A DNA stretch of 64,000 nt, taken from the NCBI GenBank assembly GCA_973895155.1, contig OZ316891.1, positions 31,992,001 through 32,056,000 on the forward strand, in the 5' to 3' direction. This document shows positions 43,851 through 55,789 of the stretch, in pieces. Under the pieces are notes generated by a model. It ran no database searches. It had not been told where the DNA came from and saw only the letters and a program-made list of their open reading frames with translations. Position 1 is the first letter of the stretch; each line of letters begins with the position of its first letter. Position numbers and translations under genes: made by a program. This stretch comes from Marsupella aquatica (Eukaryota > Marchantiophyta).

Positions 43851-45250
43851 TGAGCACCCGCAATGCTGAACATGATTGTGCGGCTTGCATGCAAGGCAGA
43901 GAGGTTGCACCTTGAGTATGTCAGACTTGGGATCCTTCCTGCCCAGTCTGCATGGTACTTTGAGTACCTTGTTGTTGCCAGGAATAACTACAGCCGGCCT
44001 GTACCTACTTCTCCACCCTTCCCAGCATCCTTGGTATTTCTGTCTCTCGTACATGACCCACCACAAATTAGGGCCCAAGGGTGTGTACACAGTTGCCAAT
44101 ATGACTGTCCTGCCTGTCGGGCATCTGGCCCAGAGTTGGATGACCGTTCTCTTGGATGTCAATTTTTGCATAGAGCACAATGTATCATCTGGAACCACTC
44201 GCCATCCTGTAGTGTGCCTGGCAATGTCACTTGTCCTGGCCTCCCAGACCCCACCACTGGTGCTTTTGGTGTCTACACATGTTTGGATCACACGCTGTAG
44301 AGGAGCACAGTTTGTCACCCCGTATGCACAGACCAGAGTGGAATGACCTCACACTTAATGCTCTGACTTAAGCACCAAGGATATTAATTTAAAATTTTGA
44401 AGTATGAGAAATTTTGGGTAAAGTGTTTAGGGTCCAGAGTATATAACTTATCCTATTTTGGCTGCACTAAGTGGAATATTATAATGTAAGAATTAAGCAA
44501 GCTCTCTTTAAATTCTCCATTCAAAGATTGCTTTAATATCTACTTTAACTTGGCCAACATTGTAACATTCTATGACAGAATTAATGGGCCATGCGATAAC
44601 CTGCAAACATCCCTTACACGTATGACTTATTTGTCTCACTATCATAGCCTATATAGGATGTATAAACTAAGTACAACCCTCATCACATTGCTTGATCCCA
44701 ATCTTGTTGGAAAAATGCCTATTTTTCATGTGATGACTATTGTATGTGATTCAAATGCATGAAATGTTGTTGCAGATCTTTTTTGGTGAATCACATCCAC
44801 GAATTTGAGGTGTTGGTGGAGCAATTGTACTAGGGGTTTAGTTTTGTGTGTGGGCTCAACAAACCAAAAGTATGTCTGCTCTGCATCCTTGTGTGGCCAT
44901 TGCAATTCATTGCAGTAGCAAATGCCTTTGTACCTTAAATGCTAAATTTTACTTTTTGTGAAGTCTGCTAAAGTACATTGTCTGTACAGTCTGCCAAAAT
45001 GTATTGCCTATACCGTCTACTTAATTGTACTGTCTGTCTCATGCGTAGGTATGGCACGCCCCAAAATTCCAGCGAAAAAGCGTGTGATCGATAGAGGTGA
45101 GCAACACAGGTGTACCTGGGCCACATGTTACTAACTTCTCTGCAAGTCAGATTTTCCAGAAGGCAGCTCATTGTTGTGCCATTTGTGACGATGGTGGGAG
45201 CTTGGTCATCTGTGAGGGCCCTTGCATGAGGCATTTCCACCTCAACCCAA
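43340..45250. repeat. Tandem segmental duplication, unit 1 (pair with 61720-64000)
   Basis: AGTCTGTACTTTG.TTATGAAG (43355 and 61731), GGTGAGACTTTC.GTCTTTCTGG (43611 and 62342), the Cys-rich frame (43853 and 62643), and the PHD gene start (45051 and 63862) occur in the same order and orientation at offsets of 18.4-18.8 kb. The second unit runs off the window. Confidence 0.92.
43853..44300 (+). pseudogene. Cys-rich protein, copy 1, frameshifted
   Basis: Homologue of 62643-63092. After the shared start (MV.TRNAEH) this copy has four extra bases (near 43875), so the ATG frame ends early. Downstream the shared protein (EYVRLGILPAQSAWYFEY, later GCVHSCQYDC and CSVPGNVTC) resumes and ends at TAG 44300. 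Of about 33 substitutions against copy 2, roughly half fall at third positions of this frame, which gives modest support for past coding. No family recognised. Confidence 0.55.
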
Positions 45251-45609
45251 AGTCTCACCTTGCTGCAAAAAACAATTGTCCAGGGGTGGGCCTCCCGTCA
45301 ACACACCAGGGAGACTGGATGTGCACTGGTTGTTTGGAAAAGCAGGCTAAGTGTGCACAGTGTGGGAAGTTGGGGTCCTATGAGGGCTCTGTTGATGCTG
45401 CACCGGATGTTAGGAAATGTCCAGACCATTTTTGTGTGAGGTTTGTCTGTTTTGAGTGTTTGCCTGCTCATGCCACAACTTGCTGTCAAACACTTGTCAA
45501 GGAGCTTAAGCGGCTTTTCTCCCCAAAAGACTACCTAATACCTTCTCCATATCATACCAGGGTCACAAAAAGATTTACAAAACTTCTGAAATGTGCCTAC
45601 AATGTCTAA
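45051..45609 (+). pseudogene. EDM2-like PHD zinc-finger gene, first part (copy 1)
   Basis: The frame to 45609 encodes a PHD finger closely resembling plant EDM2: CCAICDDGGSLVICEGPC, then MRHFHLN, WMCTGCLEKQAKCAQCGKLG and a further Cys/His set (CPDHFC, CFECLPAHATTCC). EDM2 proteins read histone marks and act in transposon silencing and immune-receptor transcript control. The ATG at 45051 (MARPKI) starts the matching frame in copy 2, but here four extra bases near 45085 put it out of frame with the PHD and create a stop. Either copy 1 is a pseudogene or the first exon differs. The next exon appears at 48660-48801. Confidence 0.7.
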
Positions 45610-48600
45610 TCACTCCATACATAAGTAGTTTCAACTCTCCACTTCTAGAGAGGTAGTCCCCTTGACTACTTTTGTACTCACACCCTTCCTCTCTCCTCTA
45701 CTCCAAGGATCAGCAAGGGGGATCTCCGCTCCAAGCTATCACCTTAGAGTAGATTCTCACACAAACACCCAAGAACCAAGGTACTTTCCTCTTCAAGCTT
45801 AAGTCTCCTCAACACCCTCAAAGTAGTGTTACCCCTCAACCTTGCCCCCTGGCCTTGGTTTGGGTCCACACATCCCCCTTTGAGCTCTAGAGAAGGCTCC
45901 TCTATCTAAGGACTCTTCCTCGTGTTCTTACTTCTTGTTAACACCACACACCAAGCAAAATACTTTCCACCCTCAAGCTATAATCCTTTCTAAGTCTCAA
46001 AGTAGTGCTCTACCTTAACCTTGCCTCCTTGGCCTTGGTTTTGTACTAGCACATCCCCTTTGAGCTTAGACCAAGATTACATCATAGCATGGACTATTTT
46101 CTTGCTCTCATATACTTCAAATGCACTCACACTTAATGGTCACAATGAAGATTGGCAAGTCTCCTTTTATTGCATCACCTTTACAACAAAAGTTCACTAC
46201 ACATTCTCCACACTAAGCATGGACCACCTCTCCCTTCTCAAGCTTAGCCCTACCTTGGCAAGGTAGAGATTCCACTTAAGAGATGAGACTCCCGGTCCCT
46301 AACAAATAAAAACTTACTCCTTATATACTATTCTCCTTCCACACCACACCAAGCTTGACCTGGGGTCCAACTACTCCTCCCCCAAGTCCTCCTAACACAC
46401 AAAGTCCAACTCTATAATTCGTAGCCCACCCTACAACCTATTGTTTGCACTCCTTCCAAGCCCTGGAATATGCCACACATGAGTTGCATGCTTTGACCTC
46501 CAAACCTTCTCCCACTTATGGTCCTCCTCACCAGCTTCCCAACCCACTTGAAATCTTGCAAAAAGAGTGAGTGAGTCTCAAGGTGTGCCTAGTCAAAGAT
46601 GGCCTTATGTTACTTGTAACCCCTTTACTACCCTAAGTAAACTACCCCCTATACTTACTTTTCTTAACATGATGGCCTTACACCTTTGAAAAAAGGTAAG
46701 TACCCTTCCCTAGAGCCTAACTAAAGTGGTATGGGTGCAAGAAAGGTCAGCCCCTAAATCTGGTAGTTATTCCCCTATGCCGACTTTGGTTTGCAAGCTA
46801 TCAGGACCCCCTCGTGGCCTCGGCTAAAAATATATTTGAGTGACTCTTTTTCTGGGTTTCCACCTTCACCAAGGGGTGCCTTATCTTTCCCTAACTCAAC
46901 ACAAAAAAAATTGGGCCCCAACGGATACCCCTAGCCAAAGTTATGTCCATTCTCCCAAGGCCTGTTTTTGGTGTAAAGCGGGTGTAAGCGACGACCCGAT
47001 TACACTTACGTTATACACCCCTTATGGAGATTCCAGGTGTCACCAGGGGAGAGTACTCTCATTATACTCACGTTTCTTATGAAGAATTTGATAAGGACAT
47101 CAATTTTTGCAGCCATTTTCCTCTCTCTTGAATTCAATCTGAAAGTGCATCATTCTCTATTGGATTCTAATGGTAGCAGGTCAATCTACAGCTCAACCAG
47201 ATTTGCAGCACCCTTCTCAGTCCACCTCCATAGCCATCCAGCCTTGCAAGTGATTCAAAATCGCAGCATAATTTTGCAGCAGCCATAGCCCACCAATTCA
47301 CAGCTAGCAGCACAACAGCACATTCAAAGCACAGCAACAGATTCGAAGCACAGCAACAGCAGCCATAGCTTGATTCCTTCTCAGCAACTAGCTCTATTCC
47401 AATCACTCATCCAAACAGGTCTCTCTTCTCAATTTTGCAACTGCCCACCTCTGCAATTTCGCAGCTAGCAGCAATCCTATTTTGCAGCCATAGCTCTTCA
47501 ATTCGCAGCAGCAGCCCTCTTCCTTGTTGATCCGCTAATCAATTCTTGTGCAGCAGTCCATCTGATCAGCCGCCAGCCCTTCAATTTCGTAGCCCACCAT
47601 AGCTCATAGCCAACCAACTAGCTCTTGATCAGCAGCAGCCTATTTCTCCATAGCAAGCAGCTCTATTCCAATCAACAACATCAAGCAACCAGCCAATTCT
47701 AATCAGCATCCCATGCTTGAAGCTATAGTAGCTCAATTCAATTTCGTAGCTGCCTCTTGATCCCAATTCGAAGCAAGCATCTCATGTATTGACCCTTATG
47801 GTGTTCCTGACCTCGTGCTTGAGTCGCCCCGGCCTCGTGCTTAAGTCGTGGTCGCCGCCGACGCGGTTGACACTTAGAAAAATTTCGGATTTTTTTGTTG
47901 GGAAAACAGTATTTACAGGCTGTTTTGGACCGCCCCCAAAAATCACACATGAGTCCCAAATGACTTCTGAGTATATATACATATTTTCTAGACATAGGAC
48001 TATGTACTGGTTTACTAATATCTAAACAAAACCTTATCACCGATTTTCTAAAATTAGGTAAAGTGGGTCAATTATTATGTTTTCCAAAATTCTTCTCACC
48101 TTTGAGATGCTCCCAAAAAGTAACCAAAGATACCCAGCTTCTACCACAAGTTTCCAGAGATAGAGTGGACCATATTTAACCCACTTCCAAACTTGGAACT
48201 CCTAAATTTACTCATCAGCTATTTTTCCCGGGACCCGCTATTTTGTTAATTTAAGTCACACCAAAACACAAGGAAACCCTAGGTTGAGACCCCACTTGAC
48301 ATCTAACTTTTTAGGGGTGCTCTAGGGACCTCCTAGCATCTATGGGAAAAATATGAACCAAAACTAAGACTTCAAGTGTCGGGTTGTTTCCCCGGCTCGG
48401 AATAGTCGCCTAGTCTAAATAAGGACGGAACGTTGTATGCCCCATCATAAAGACCTTCTTATCCCTTGTCACTTGCTTAGAACTCAGTAACCTTCCATTC
48501 CACTTTCTTTCCTATTCTACCTACTTAAGTTCCTAAAACCTAGTTACTCCGATAGCACTTAAAACGTCTTTCTTACTATTCCTTGTTCAAAAAGCAAAAA

Positions 48601-48659
48601 AATGACAAGTTTCTTACATAAACCTATATCGAGCCATTCCACACTTGCCCAATTCATAG
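45610..48659. other. Putative intron / inserted repeats within the EDM2-like gene
   Basis: Pyrimidine-rich DNA with a direct repeat (CTCAAAGTAGTG, CTTGCC.CCTTGGCCTTGG and ACATCCC.CTTTGAGCT at about 45820-45890 and 45997-46065) and an AGC-rich, low-complexity tract at 47280-47720. A CCTCGTGCTTGAGTCG pair lies at 47812 and 47831. No coding sequence recognised. It is large for a plant intron, so a TE insertion is likely. Confidence 0.45.
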
Positions 48660-48801
48660 GTGCATGGCATGTGGTGAGCATGATGATGAGTACTTGGCTG
48701 ACATAGTCCACTGTGCTAGGTGTCCCACTATGTGGCACTATCATTGCTTGAAAGATCGTCAAGCAGAGGGTTATGCTTGTGACTGTGAGCCGCTCAATTA
48801 G
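48660..48801 (+). pseudogene. EDM2-like terminal exon (second PHD half)
   Basis: After ATTCATAG (acceptor-like) a 47-codon frame reads CMACGEHDDEYLADIVHCAR, then CPTMWHYHCL and YACDCEPLN, ending in TAG. This matches the Cys-rich segment that follows the first PHD in EDM2 (C-x2-C, then RCP...YH.KCL). It shows that the PHD gene at 45051-45609 continues here. The plausible donor at the end of the first part does not join in phase, so the exact junction is unresolved. The methyltransferase-like C-terminus of full EDM2 was not found, so this is a short derivative. Confidence 0.65.
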
Positions 48802-50668
48802 TGGGTTAAATTAGTTTTAGGTTAGATTTTTTCTTTTTTGTTCTAAGTAAGCATATTATGCCTGTAAATGAGTGAGAAGTAGAAGTGAAGCTGAAGTAAA
48901 CTCTCTTCAGTATAGCAGAGTAAGAAAGTTTCATTAGTTTAAACCACGGTTAACTTAATAGTGGATTAGTGGATTAGATAGGTAATCAGATCCTTAGAGT
49001 TTGTAATTTAGGCTGAGATTTTTTCTGAAGGTTCTAGGCAGGCCCTGGAGAACCCTTGTAAAAGTGCAAGTCATTTCAACCGTTCAATTAGAAGCTATTT
49101 ACAGTGGAACAAAACTTAAAATAGCCAACTTGCAGGACCTAGGGAAAATAGCCAGAGAGCAACAAATGTATTTTGAAGGCTAGCCATGGTGTTACTATAC
49201 CTAACAATATCCCTCAGAATTACTAAACCTTGTTTTGGACTTATAGATACTTTTTGGGAGTGGTCCGAATTCTGTAAAAGTAGCTATGAAGTATGACGGA
49301 TTGCAGACTTTGAACAATTATAAAAAAGCCAAGTTTAGTTATATATCAACTCTAAGAATTGTTTTAGGAAGCCCTAGGGCTAGGAAATCCAGGAGTATGT
49401 TCATAATAGTTTTTTTCCTTATGAGTGAGTTTTGAGCTATAGGCGAAGATGGCTAATGTTAAATGCCATAAGTAGCACTTAAAGGGAGACTTAAAGGGAG
49501 GAAAGTTCTTTGTGCTTACAAAGGGGTAATTCAGCTGCGTAGAGAAACGTGGTGGACTCATTTACATCTGTAAAGGGCAGGGTTACAATGTAAAAGAGCT
49601 AGCTAAGGCCAGGTGTCGAGCCCAGAATTCAATAGAGCAAAAATCAAAGTGAAATTGAAGGGAGAATGGAGCTCAACGAGAATCAGAAGACCTGAACTAG
49701 AAGAGGAAATTCTGGAGCACGAATTAAAGGAGAACACATGGAAGGGAAATTAATAGAGAAGATTGAAATTTCTGAATCAGAGAGAATATTTTACAGAAAG
49801 GAGAAGTCATCGACTACTAACAAGGGGGCTCTTCAGGCGAAATCAACTTGCACCTTCCATAGGGGAACTTCGAGGTGACAACAGTGGACAGCTAGAAGAC
49901 CATTTCCTCAGCTAGGGTGATTGACAAGAAATCTGAGCTGTGGCCCTTAACTTCAGGAATTGAATGTAGTATCAAGTCCATAGAGGTATTTCTGAAATTA
50001 GAATGGCTGTTCTTTGGACTCAAGAATTGAATGCAGGATTAGTATCAAGTCCATAGAGATATTTCTGAAATTAGAATGGCTGCTCTTTGGACTCAAGAAT
50101 TGAATGCAGGATTAGTATCAAGTCCATAGAGATATTTCTGAAATTAGAATGGCTGCTCTTTGGACTCACAAATTGAATGCTACCAAGGTCAACCGACAAT
50201 CGAGAGAAGAACACATGGAAGGGAGATATTTTTGTGAGAATGGAGGGCTGGTATGAACAGAAGCACCAGCCAGACTTCCTTCAAATAAGCCACGATCCCT
50301 TCAAACAAGTTCAGTTCTCTAAGTCCTAGCTTAGTTCTCTCCTTGCTCCAAACTGAATCAGGCAAACCGAGTTTACACCAGTAACTAAGCCTTGAGATAA
50401 GGTTGACCCTAGTTTAAAGTGACAATATCGATGGGTTCTGCTGAAACCTGAATAAATCGCTTAGTTTAGACTCAATCGGAGTACTTTTAAATGCATTGGA
50501 AAGCTATCGACGGTGGCTAGAGGCTGGCACAAGCTAGGAGGATTGGGAGTTCACTAAGATTCTCTTGGAAGTCAGGTTGTATAACAGTTTGATATTGCCA
50601 GCTACTTGAGAGGTTTCGATTGTGGTAAGGCTCTAAAAGGAGGTCAAGTGGGACTACAATCAAAGTGC
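48802..50668. other. Non-coding spacer
   Basis: No gene seen apart from the 73-bp tandem repeat listed separately. Confidence 0.5.
49955..50182. repeat. 73-bp tandem repeat, ~3 copies
   Basis: ATCAAGTCCATAGAG starts at 49971, 50044 and 50117. The units are almost identical (TTTCTGAAATTAGAATGGCTG...TGGACTCA), so amplification was recent. Confidence 0.95.
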
Positions 50669-51013
50669 ATGGCTGATCCAAGAGTTCCTGATCCAAGAGG
50701 GCTACCTGATCATCACTTTCCTCCCCTGGTCCACAAGGCTAAGTTCACCTTGTGGAGTAAGCATGGGAGAGCAAATGCCGACCCCGACATTTGGCTGGCC
50801 CAATACCTAGCTTGCTCAAAAGTGGACAAGAGGGGCAGAAGTTCAAATCTGAGGGCTTTCACCAAGGTGTACCTCAAGCATTTCAGAGAGGACAACCAGA
50901 TTACCAAGCCACTAACCAGTATGGTAAGGAAGTACCATGCTTGGGTCATTCGCAAGGCCCTAATCGGATGGGTGAGGCCTGGAGAAGGGCTCTTTCATGT
51001 CAAGGGGACCTAG
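50669..51013 (+). CDS. Hypothetical protein, ~114 residues
   Basis: An open frame with coding-like composition (MADPRVPDPRGLPDHHFPPL, later KVYLKHFREDNQITKPLTSM and KYHAWVIRKALIGWVRPG). The frame is open upstream to 50606 without an ATG. It has many aromatic and basic residues and ends at TAG. No family recognised. It might be a gag-like piece of a retroelement whose 3' region carries the ATTTCCAGCGGTGGAAACC motif at 51852. Confidence 0.35.
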   Translation: MADPRVPDPRGLPDHHFPPLVHKAKFTLWSKHGRANADPDIWLAQYLACSKVDKRGRSSNLRAFTKVYLKHFREDNQITKPLTSMVRKYHAWVIRKALIGWVRPGEGLFHVKGT

Positions 51014-52753
51014 GCTGGTTCTGGAGTCCAGGAATAAGGAGGTTAAGGAGTGGAGTCCTTAAAGCCAACATGGAGGATACCTAAGGACCTGAGTTACATG
51101 CAGACTTGGAGGAACTTGGAGGGCCATTGGAAGTTGATCCCTCTACTATTTTTAGAGCTATTTTGTAGATAGGGATGACTGTACTTTGGAGGCTGACTTA
51201 GTCCCTGATTTGGAGGGATAGGACAGCCAAGTCAGGAGGTGAGGTGGACCTGAATGAAGGGCTGAAATCAAGGAGTTGATTTAGGCTTTCAAAAGGTCAC
51301 CAACTAGCTGACAAACAAGTGAGTTAGTGAGATAGTTAGGAGGATAAGTAAGGATCTTTGACCCCCTTGAAAGGTGGGCTGGTCTTTTTTTAGTGATGAG
51401 TCACTTGCTGGCCTTTGGGGTGGTTTTGGACTTTGTGATGAGTTGGAGCCAAGCAAGGAGTACTTCAGTTGGTGTGAGTTACTTTGTGTGGGTCCAAGTA
51501 TGGAGAATCAAGGAGTAGCACTAAGAGACCTTAGGGGAACTAAGGTAGATGTTCTAGGGGTACTAGAACTCAAGTGTATGCCTTGAGGCTTGAAAGGACC
51601 ATAGTGTTAAGTAGTAGGAGTTGAAGAAGCTAAAGTATAGCAAGTAGGTAGTGACAACCTACCCATGTACTTCCTTTGAAATTCTTATGAAATTTCAGCG
51701 CATTTCTGGGAAAGAAATTGTTGATGTGCACTCATCTGAAATCTTGAGGCCCTTGTGGTCTAGCATGTTTCTCATATGATCTTTGTGACTCCAGAAGTCT
51801 TCTCTTTGGGTAAGGGAGACCTAGATTAGTTGTCTTGCCGGGTAGGGGGACATTTCCAGCGGTGGAAACCAAAGAATACCCATTTCTGGTGACGAAAACC
51901 AAATACATTTGCACAGTCTCAAGGAGAAGCAAAGGCTTAATGGAAATAGAGGTAGTTCCTTCTTATGGAGCGTCCCTCCCGTAGTTCCTGGTGATAAAGA
52001 GCTATCAAGTGCAAGCTTTTAGTACAATAAGGCTTATTAGCTCAGAAGCGAGGGTTTGACAGTGACAGAGAAATCTATGATCACTCTGCACATGGTGTTG
52101 ATCGATGGATATTTTATTGTCATCACCATGCCATTGATCCTACCTTGCGCACTCCTATGAGAGATCACATATCTTGGCTGTGAAGCTGAACATTGTACAT
52201 GCACAGGGCACCTAATGTGGATGTACTATTTTTGGAGATTGCAGAGATTCCAATTTTGAATAGGAGTTGGGTAGGCGAGTTTATATAGGGAGCACTTATC
52301 CTGTGCCCTGGCGTTATTGGCTGGGTACATGCCTATAAAAACTTATCCTTACAAGCCTTCTTGGAAGTATTTAGACTGAGTGGTCATTTTCACAAACACT
52401 CTCATCAGACTGCTAAATTAAAACAGGACTTCAAAGTTGTAAGCATTAGGCATGCAATTAATCAAATTGCCCTATAAGTTTGTCATTGAATGTATCCTCC
52501 TTTACAACAAAATATGTATGTGCGGCCATGACAAGTTGGTTGCACTTCATTTCACCTTTGATATGGATTTCCTAGTATATACTCAAACAATGTCCTACAT
52601 CGGTGCAGGTGCCTAGTACTTATTGTTCACATATCCCCTATACCTATCAAAATTGGACCGGATCAACTTAAAAAGCAGGAATTTTGGTGTCCTTCTATTG
52701 GCAGGTGAACCCATTCTTCCAATATTCACTCTCATCACGTAGGGTGTGTGTAC
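51014..52753. other. Non-coding spacer
   Basis: No supported gene. It contains ATTTCCAGCGGTGGAAACC (51852), related to the hairpin motif at 36638 and 55774. Confidence 0.45.
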
Positions 52754-53626
52754 ATGGAGCCTGGGAAACGTAGAAAGTGTGACCACCCAGTAGTGTTTAC
52801 AGGGGTCAGAGCCATTTTGGTCCATGGCCAGCATGGGTTGACCAAAGTGCATTGGCCAACTGTACAGAAATGATTCTCTGAGCTCCATGGCACTGTACTT
52901 CAGGACATCACTCCAGAGACTACACATGTTGTTGCAGGGACATGGCTATCAGTGATAAACAAGTGGTCATGGTCCTACATGAATTCTGCAATTACTAAGC
53001 AAGGCCTAAAAGTAGTTGAGGCCTCTTGGATCACAGATTCCATAGCACATCAGATTGTACAGGATACTGAGCATATGAATTGTGGGAGGATGAAGAAGCT
53101 ACTGCATCAGCTTGGGCTGAACAAGAAGTCTGGGAAGCAAAGGCATGGTTTGCTGATGTCCAATATGGACCTGTACTCAACAAAGGACAAAGCTCAAGAA
53201 GGCTGAAGAGTATGTTGGCTGAGGAGATGAAGCAACCAACCCCCATTCTGAAAGGGCTGAGCATGGTTTTTGTGGAGGCGGGAATTGGAGAGGTTAAGTG
53301 CAAAGTGTACAAGTCCACAGTGCTTGACCTAGGTGGGACAGTGGAGGAGAATATAACAGAGGACACCACTCATGTCATTACTAAGTCATATCCCAAAGCC
53401 TGCCGCAAGTTTGGGAAGGGTGACATTCGCTTTTATGTCATGTCCCATAAATGTGTTGGTGGTTTCATATGCTTGGCTTGTGCAATCAGTAGTAGCTGGG
53501 AAGCCTCAAAACCCAATGGACTATGATCTTTTTGAGGCCTGGCCACGGAAGGGTCAGGATCCTCACAGTGAAAACTATGTGACAACAAGTGAGGAAGGGG
53601 TCATTAGCGATTCTGAATCAGAGTGA
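52754..53626 (+). pseudogene. Tandem BRCT-domain gene (DNA polymerase lambda-type BRCT), broken
   Basis: ATG 52754 opens a basic start (MEPGKRRK), then a BRCT domain: VVFTGVRAILV, TPETTHVVAG and the conserved Trp region GLKVVEASWITDSI. A single TGA (52871-52873) interrupts it. Near 53060 the coding sense moves to another frame with a Trp/Glu-rich linker and a second BRCT (LKGLSMVFVEAGIG, LDLGGTVEENITEDTTHV). Near 53440 it returns to the first frame (VVSYAWLVQSV) and ends with an acidic Ser/Glu tail at TGA 53626. The spacing resembles the N-terminal BRCT of plant DNA polymerase lambda, but two occur in tandem and no polymerase domain follows. One stop and two compensating frame changes make this copy non-functional, unless spliced. 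Confidence 0.7.
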
Positions 53627-54029
53627 GGACTACATAGTAGCATCAGTTTTGAGACAAGCTTTTTGTACAAATTGTGACGCCAATGACATGGTCCTTATTT
53701 TGTAATCTGATTAAGTAGGTTGCTGTATGCAAGGAGTAGCTATTGATATTGCATAACAATTAGCAAGATGGCAAGAATAAGCAATCATGGCGTTAAGAGT
53801 AGGGAAATAAAAGCTATGTCGCAGGTGGTCGGCGACCATATCTCTTTCAATATGTCACCAAATCCGGATCTGTAAAGAGCATTGGAAAGATCTGGTCAAG
53901 GCGAGTAAAATCGATGTAAAACACTCGAGAAACGGAGGTGTATTAAGAAAGATACGGCCTGATTAGTGTGACGGGTTAACTTATGGCCGGAATTAGCGGA
54001 TTCGGCTTCAGTTTCGGGTTAACCCAAGC

Positions 54030-54380
54030 TCGACCACGGCTTAGCTTATGTGAGCATGGCTTCAGCTTAGCTCAGGTCAGCACGGCTTCAGCTTAGCTCA
54101 GGTAAGCACGGCTTCAGCTTAGGCTTAACCCGGGTTCGGATTAGATTGATCCCGGGTTAGACTTAACTCGGGTTAGCCTAAACTCAGGCTCAGGTTAGCA
54201 TAGGTAAGCTCGGGTTCGGGCTCAGCTTAGGCTAGGATAGCGGATAGCGGATAGCGGGTAGCGGGTAGCGGCCTAACCCGAGACCACGGGTTAGCTCTAC
54301 TCGGGTTAGATAGGATAGCTAGGTTAGCCGAACTCGGGTTAGCTATGTAACTCGGGTTAGCGCAACAGTGAGTACCCCCT
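54030..54380 (+). repeat. Degenerate short tandem array (GGGTTAG, CTTCAGCTTAG, AGCGG)
   Basis: Successive blocks: CACGGCTTCAGCTTAGCTCAGGT repeated about three times (54058-54120), then AACCCGGGTT / CTCGGGTTAG variants, then GGATAGC and GGGTAGC runs (54237-54270), then more CTCGGGTTAG. The blocks are related by a TTAGSSYMRG-like theme, suggesting expansion and decay of a simple repeat. Confidence 0.8.
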
Positions 54381-55773
54381 CTCGGTTACGGGGGCATAAC
54401 TCTCTGTGTATTTGACCAAATCGGCTATAATTGACCTCGTTGGAAAGAGGAGCTCAAGCCGCTTCCAACGCTGTTATCCACGTAGCAAATGGTTGAATAC
54501 AGAAATCGGGAGAGGAGGCGTAAGCTCGCGAAAACCATGGAGGAGGGCCGAATCCGAAGTACATAGCCAATTCGAGATAGAAATAAAGTTTCGAGTTAGG
54601 GTTCAGTAGTTAGAGATAGTGGCGGCTCTGTTAGGGCTGGGATGGGGCTCCAGCAGCGTAGCATCCACCCATTTGGGCTCAATGAGAGAGTATATAGAGC
54701 AGCCCTCTGGTAGAGGCAGAGGGGGGGGGGAACTTCAGTTGTGTGATCTCACTTAGACTGAGCAGCAGGGAAAAGCTTTGTGCAAGCAAGGCTGGACTTG
54801 GACGCTGCGTGTTGGGGAGAGCTTGGTTGTGCTATTACTCAGGGAGTAATCAGCCAAGCTTCACAGCAACGGGTTGCTAGGTTTGCGAGCTGGATTGTGG
54901 CTCTTTCTAGTGGGCAACACAACTGGGTTCTTTTCCCCCGATACATAGCCTTGGTGAAGGTGATGTGTTGGTGATTGTAAACTGTGGGGAGGATTTCAAT
55001 GCGATTTGCGGTGGGCACATTAGGGAGGCTGAGGTACTGATTTAGGGGCAGCAGGAGGAGCATTTACAGTTCAGTCTGGCAAGGCTACATGATCCATGGG
55101 GAGTCCCGGCCTTTGTCTGGTGGAGAGCACTAAGGGATCTATGGCCAGAGCTGAGCTTGCAGGGCAAGCATGAGGCCGGGCCTCATTGTAGTCTGGGGTA
55201 GATCGCCGTTAGGCCTGGTACCAGCTTTGAAGTCGAGTCAACTGTGCATGCGTACTTGACATTCTGAAATGGAGGTGTGAGATCTGTACGTGCCCCCAAG
55301 AATGAAGTGCAGTGAAGGAGGTTGAGTTCAGGATTGAGTTTGCAAGGCAAGTACGGGATTGGTTCGAGTCCAATCTGCCATCGCAATCTGGAGTGAGCCG
55401 GGCTCAGGTTCAGGATTGAGCTTGCATGGCAAGCACGGGGCTTGCGGGGCAAGCACGTCGCAATCTGGAGGAGACAGCCTTCGGGCCTAGTGTTCGGATC
55501 AAGTGTTCTCAGTGAACTATTGTGCACATCTTTGAATCCAATTGAGTTTTCCTTTCAGGCCTCATTTCTCTCATGGATGTGTGTGTGTGTGAGGCAATCT
55601 GAGTGTATGATGAGACTAGCAGTGCCACTGAGAGGTGTACCGGGTGCATTGAAGTGGGTTGGGTGAGGGCTGTCACAGCTCTGATTGCTGAGAGTGGAAT
55701 GGCAGAGTGGTGGGGCAATGGCTTAGAAGTCCCTAAGCCGGGAATCAGTCAGGAGTCACTGGTTTATGGGTAC

Positions 55774-55789
55774 ATTCCGGCGGCGGAAT
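55774..55789. repeat. Hairpin motif, second copy
   Basis: ATTCCGGCGGCGGAAT followed by AGAAACATACCTA, as at 36638. It suggests a relic of the same element family as the 4.66-kb insertion. Confidence 0.65.

Noticed and set aside
43845-44318. 157-codon minus-strand frame over the Cys-rich gene
   Set aside because: It is antisense to the plus-strand frame that stays open in unit 2; the minus frame is shortened in unit 2 and has no domain.
47280-47720. Protein-coding poly-Gln/Ala tract
   Set aside because: AGC-rich low complexity with stops in all frames over short distances; no sustained open frame.
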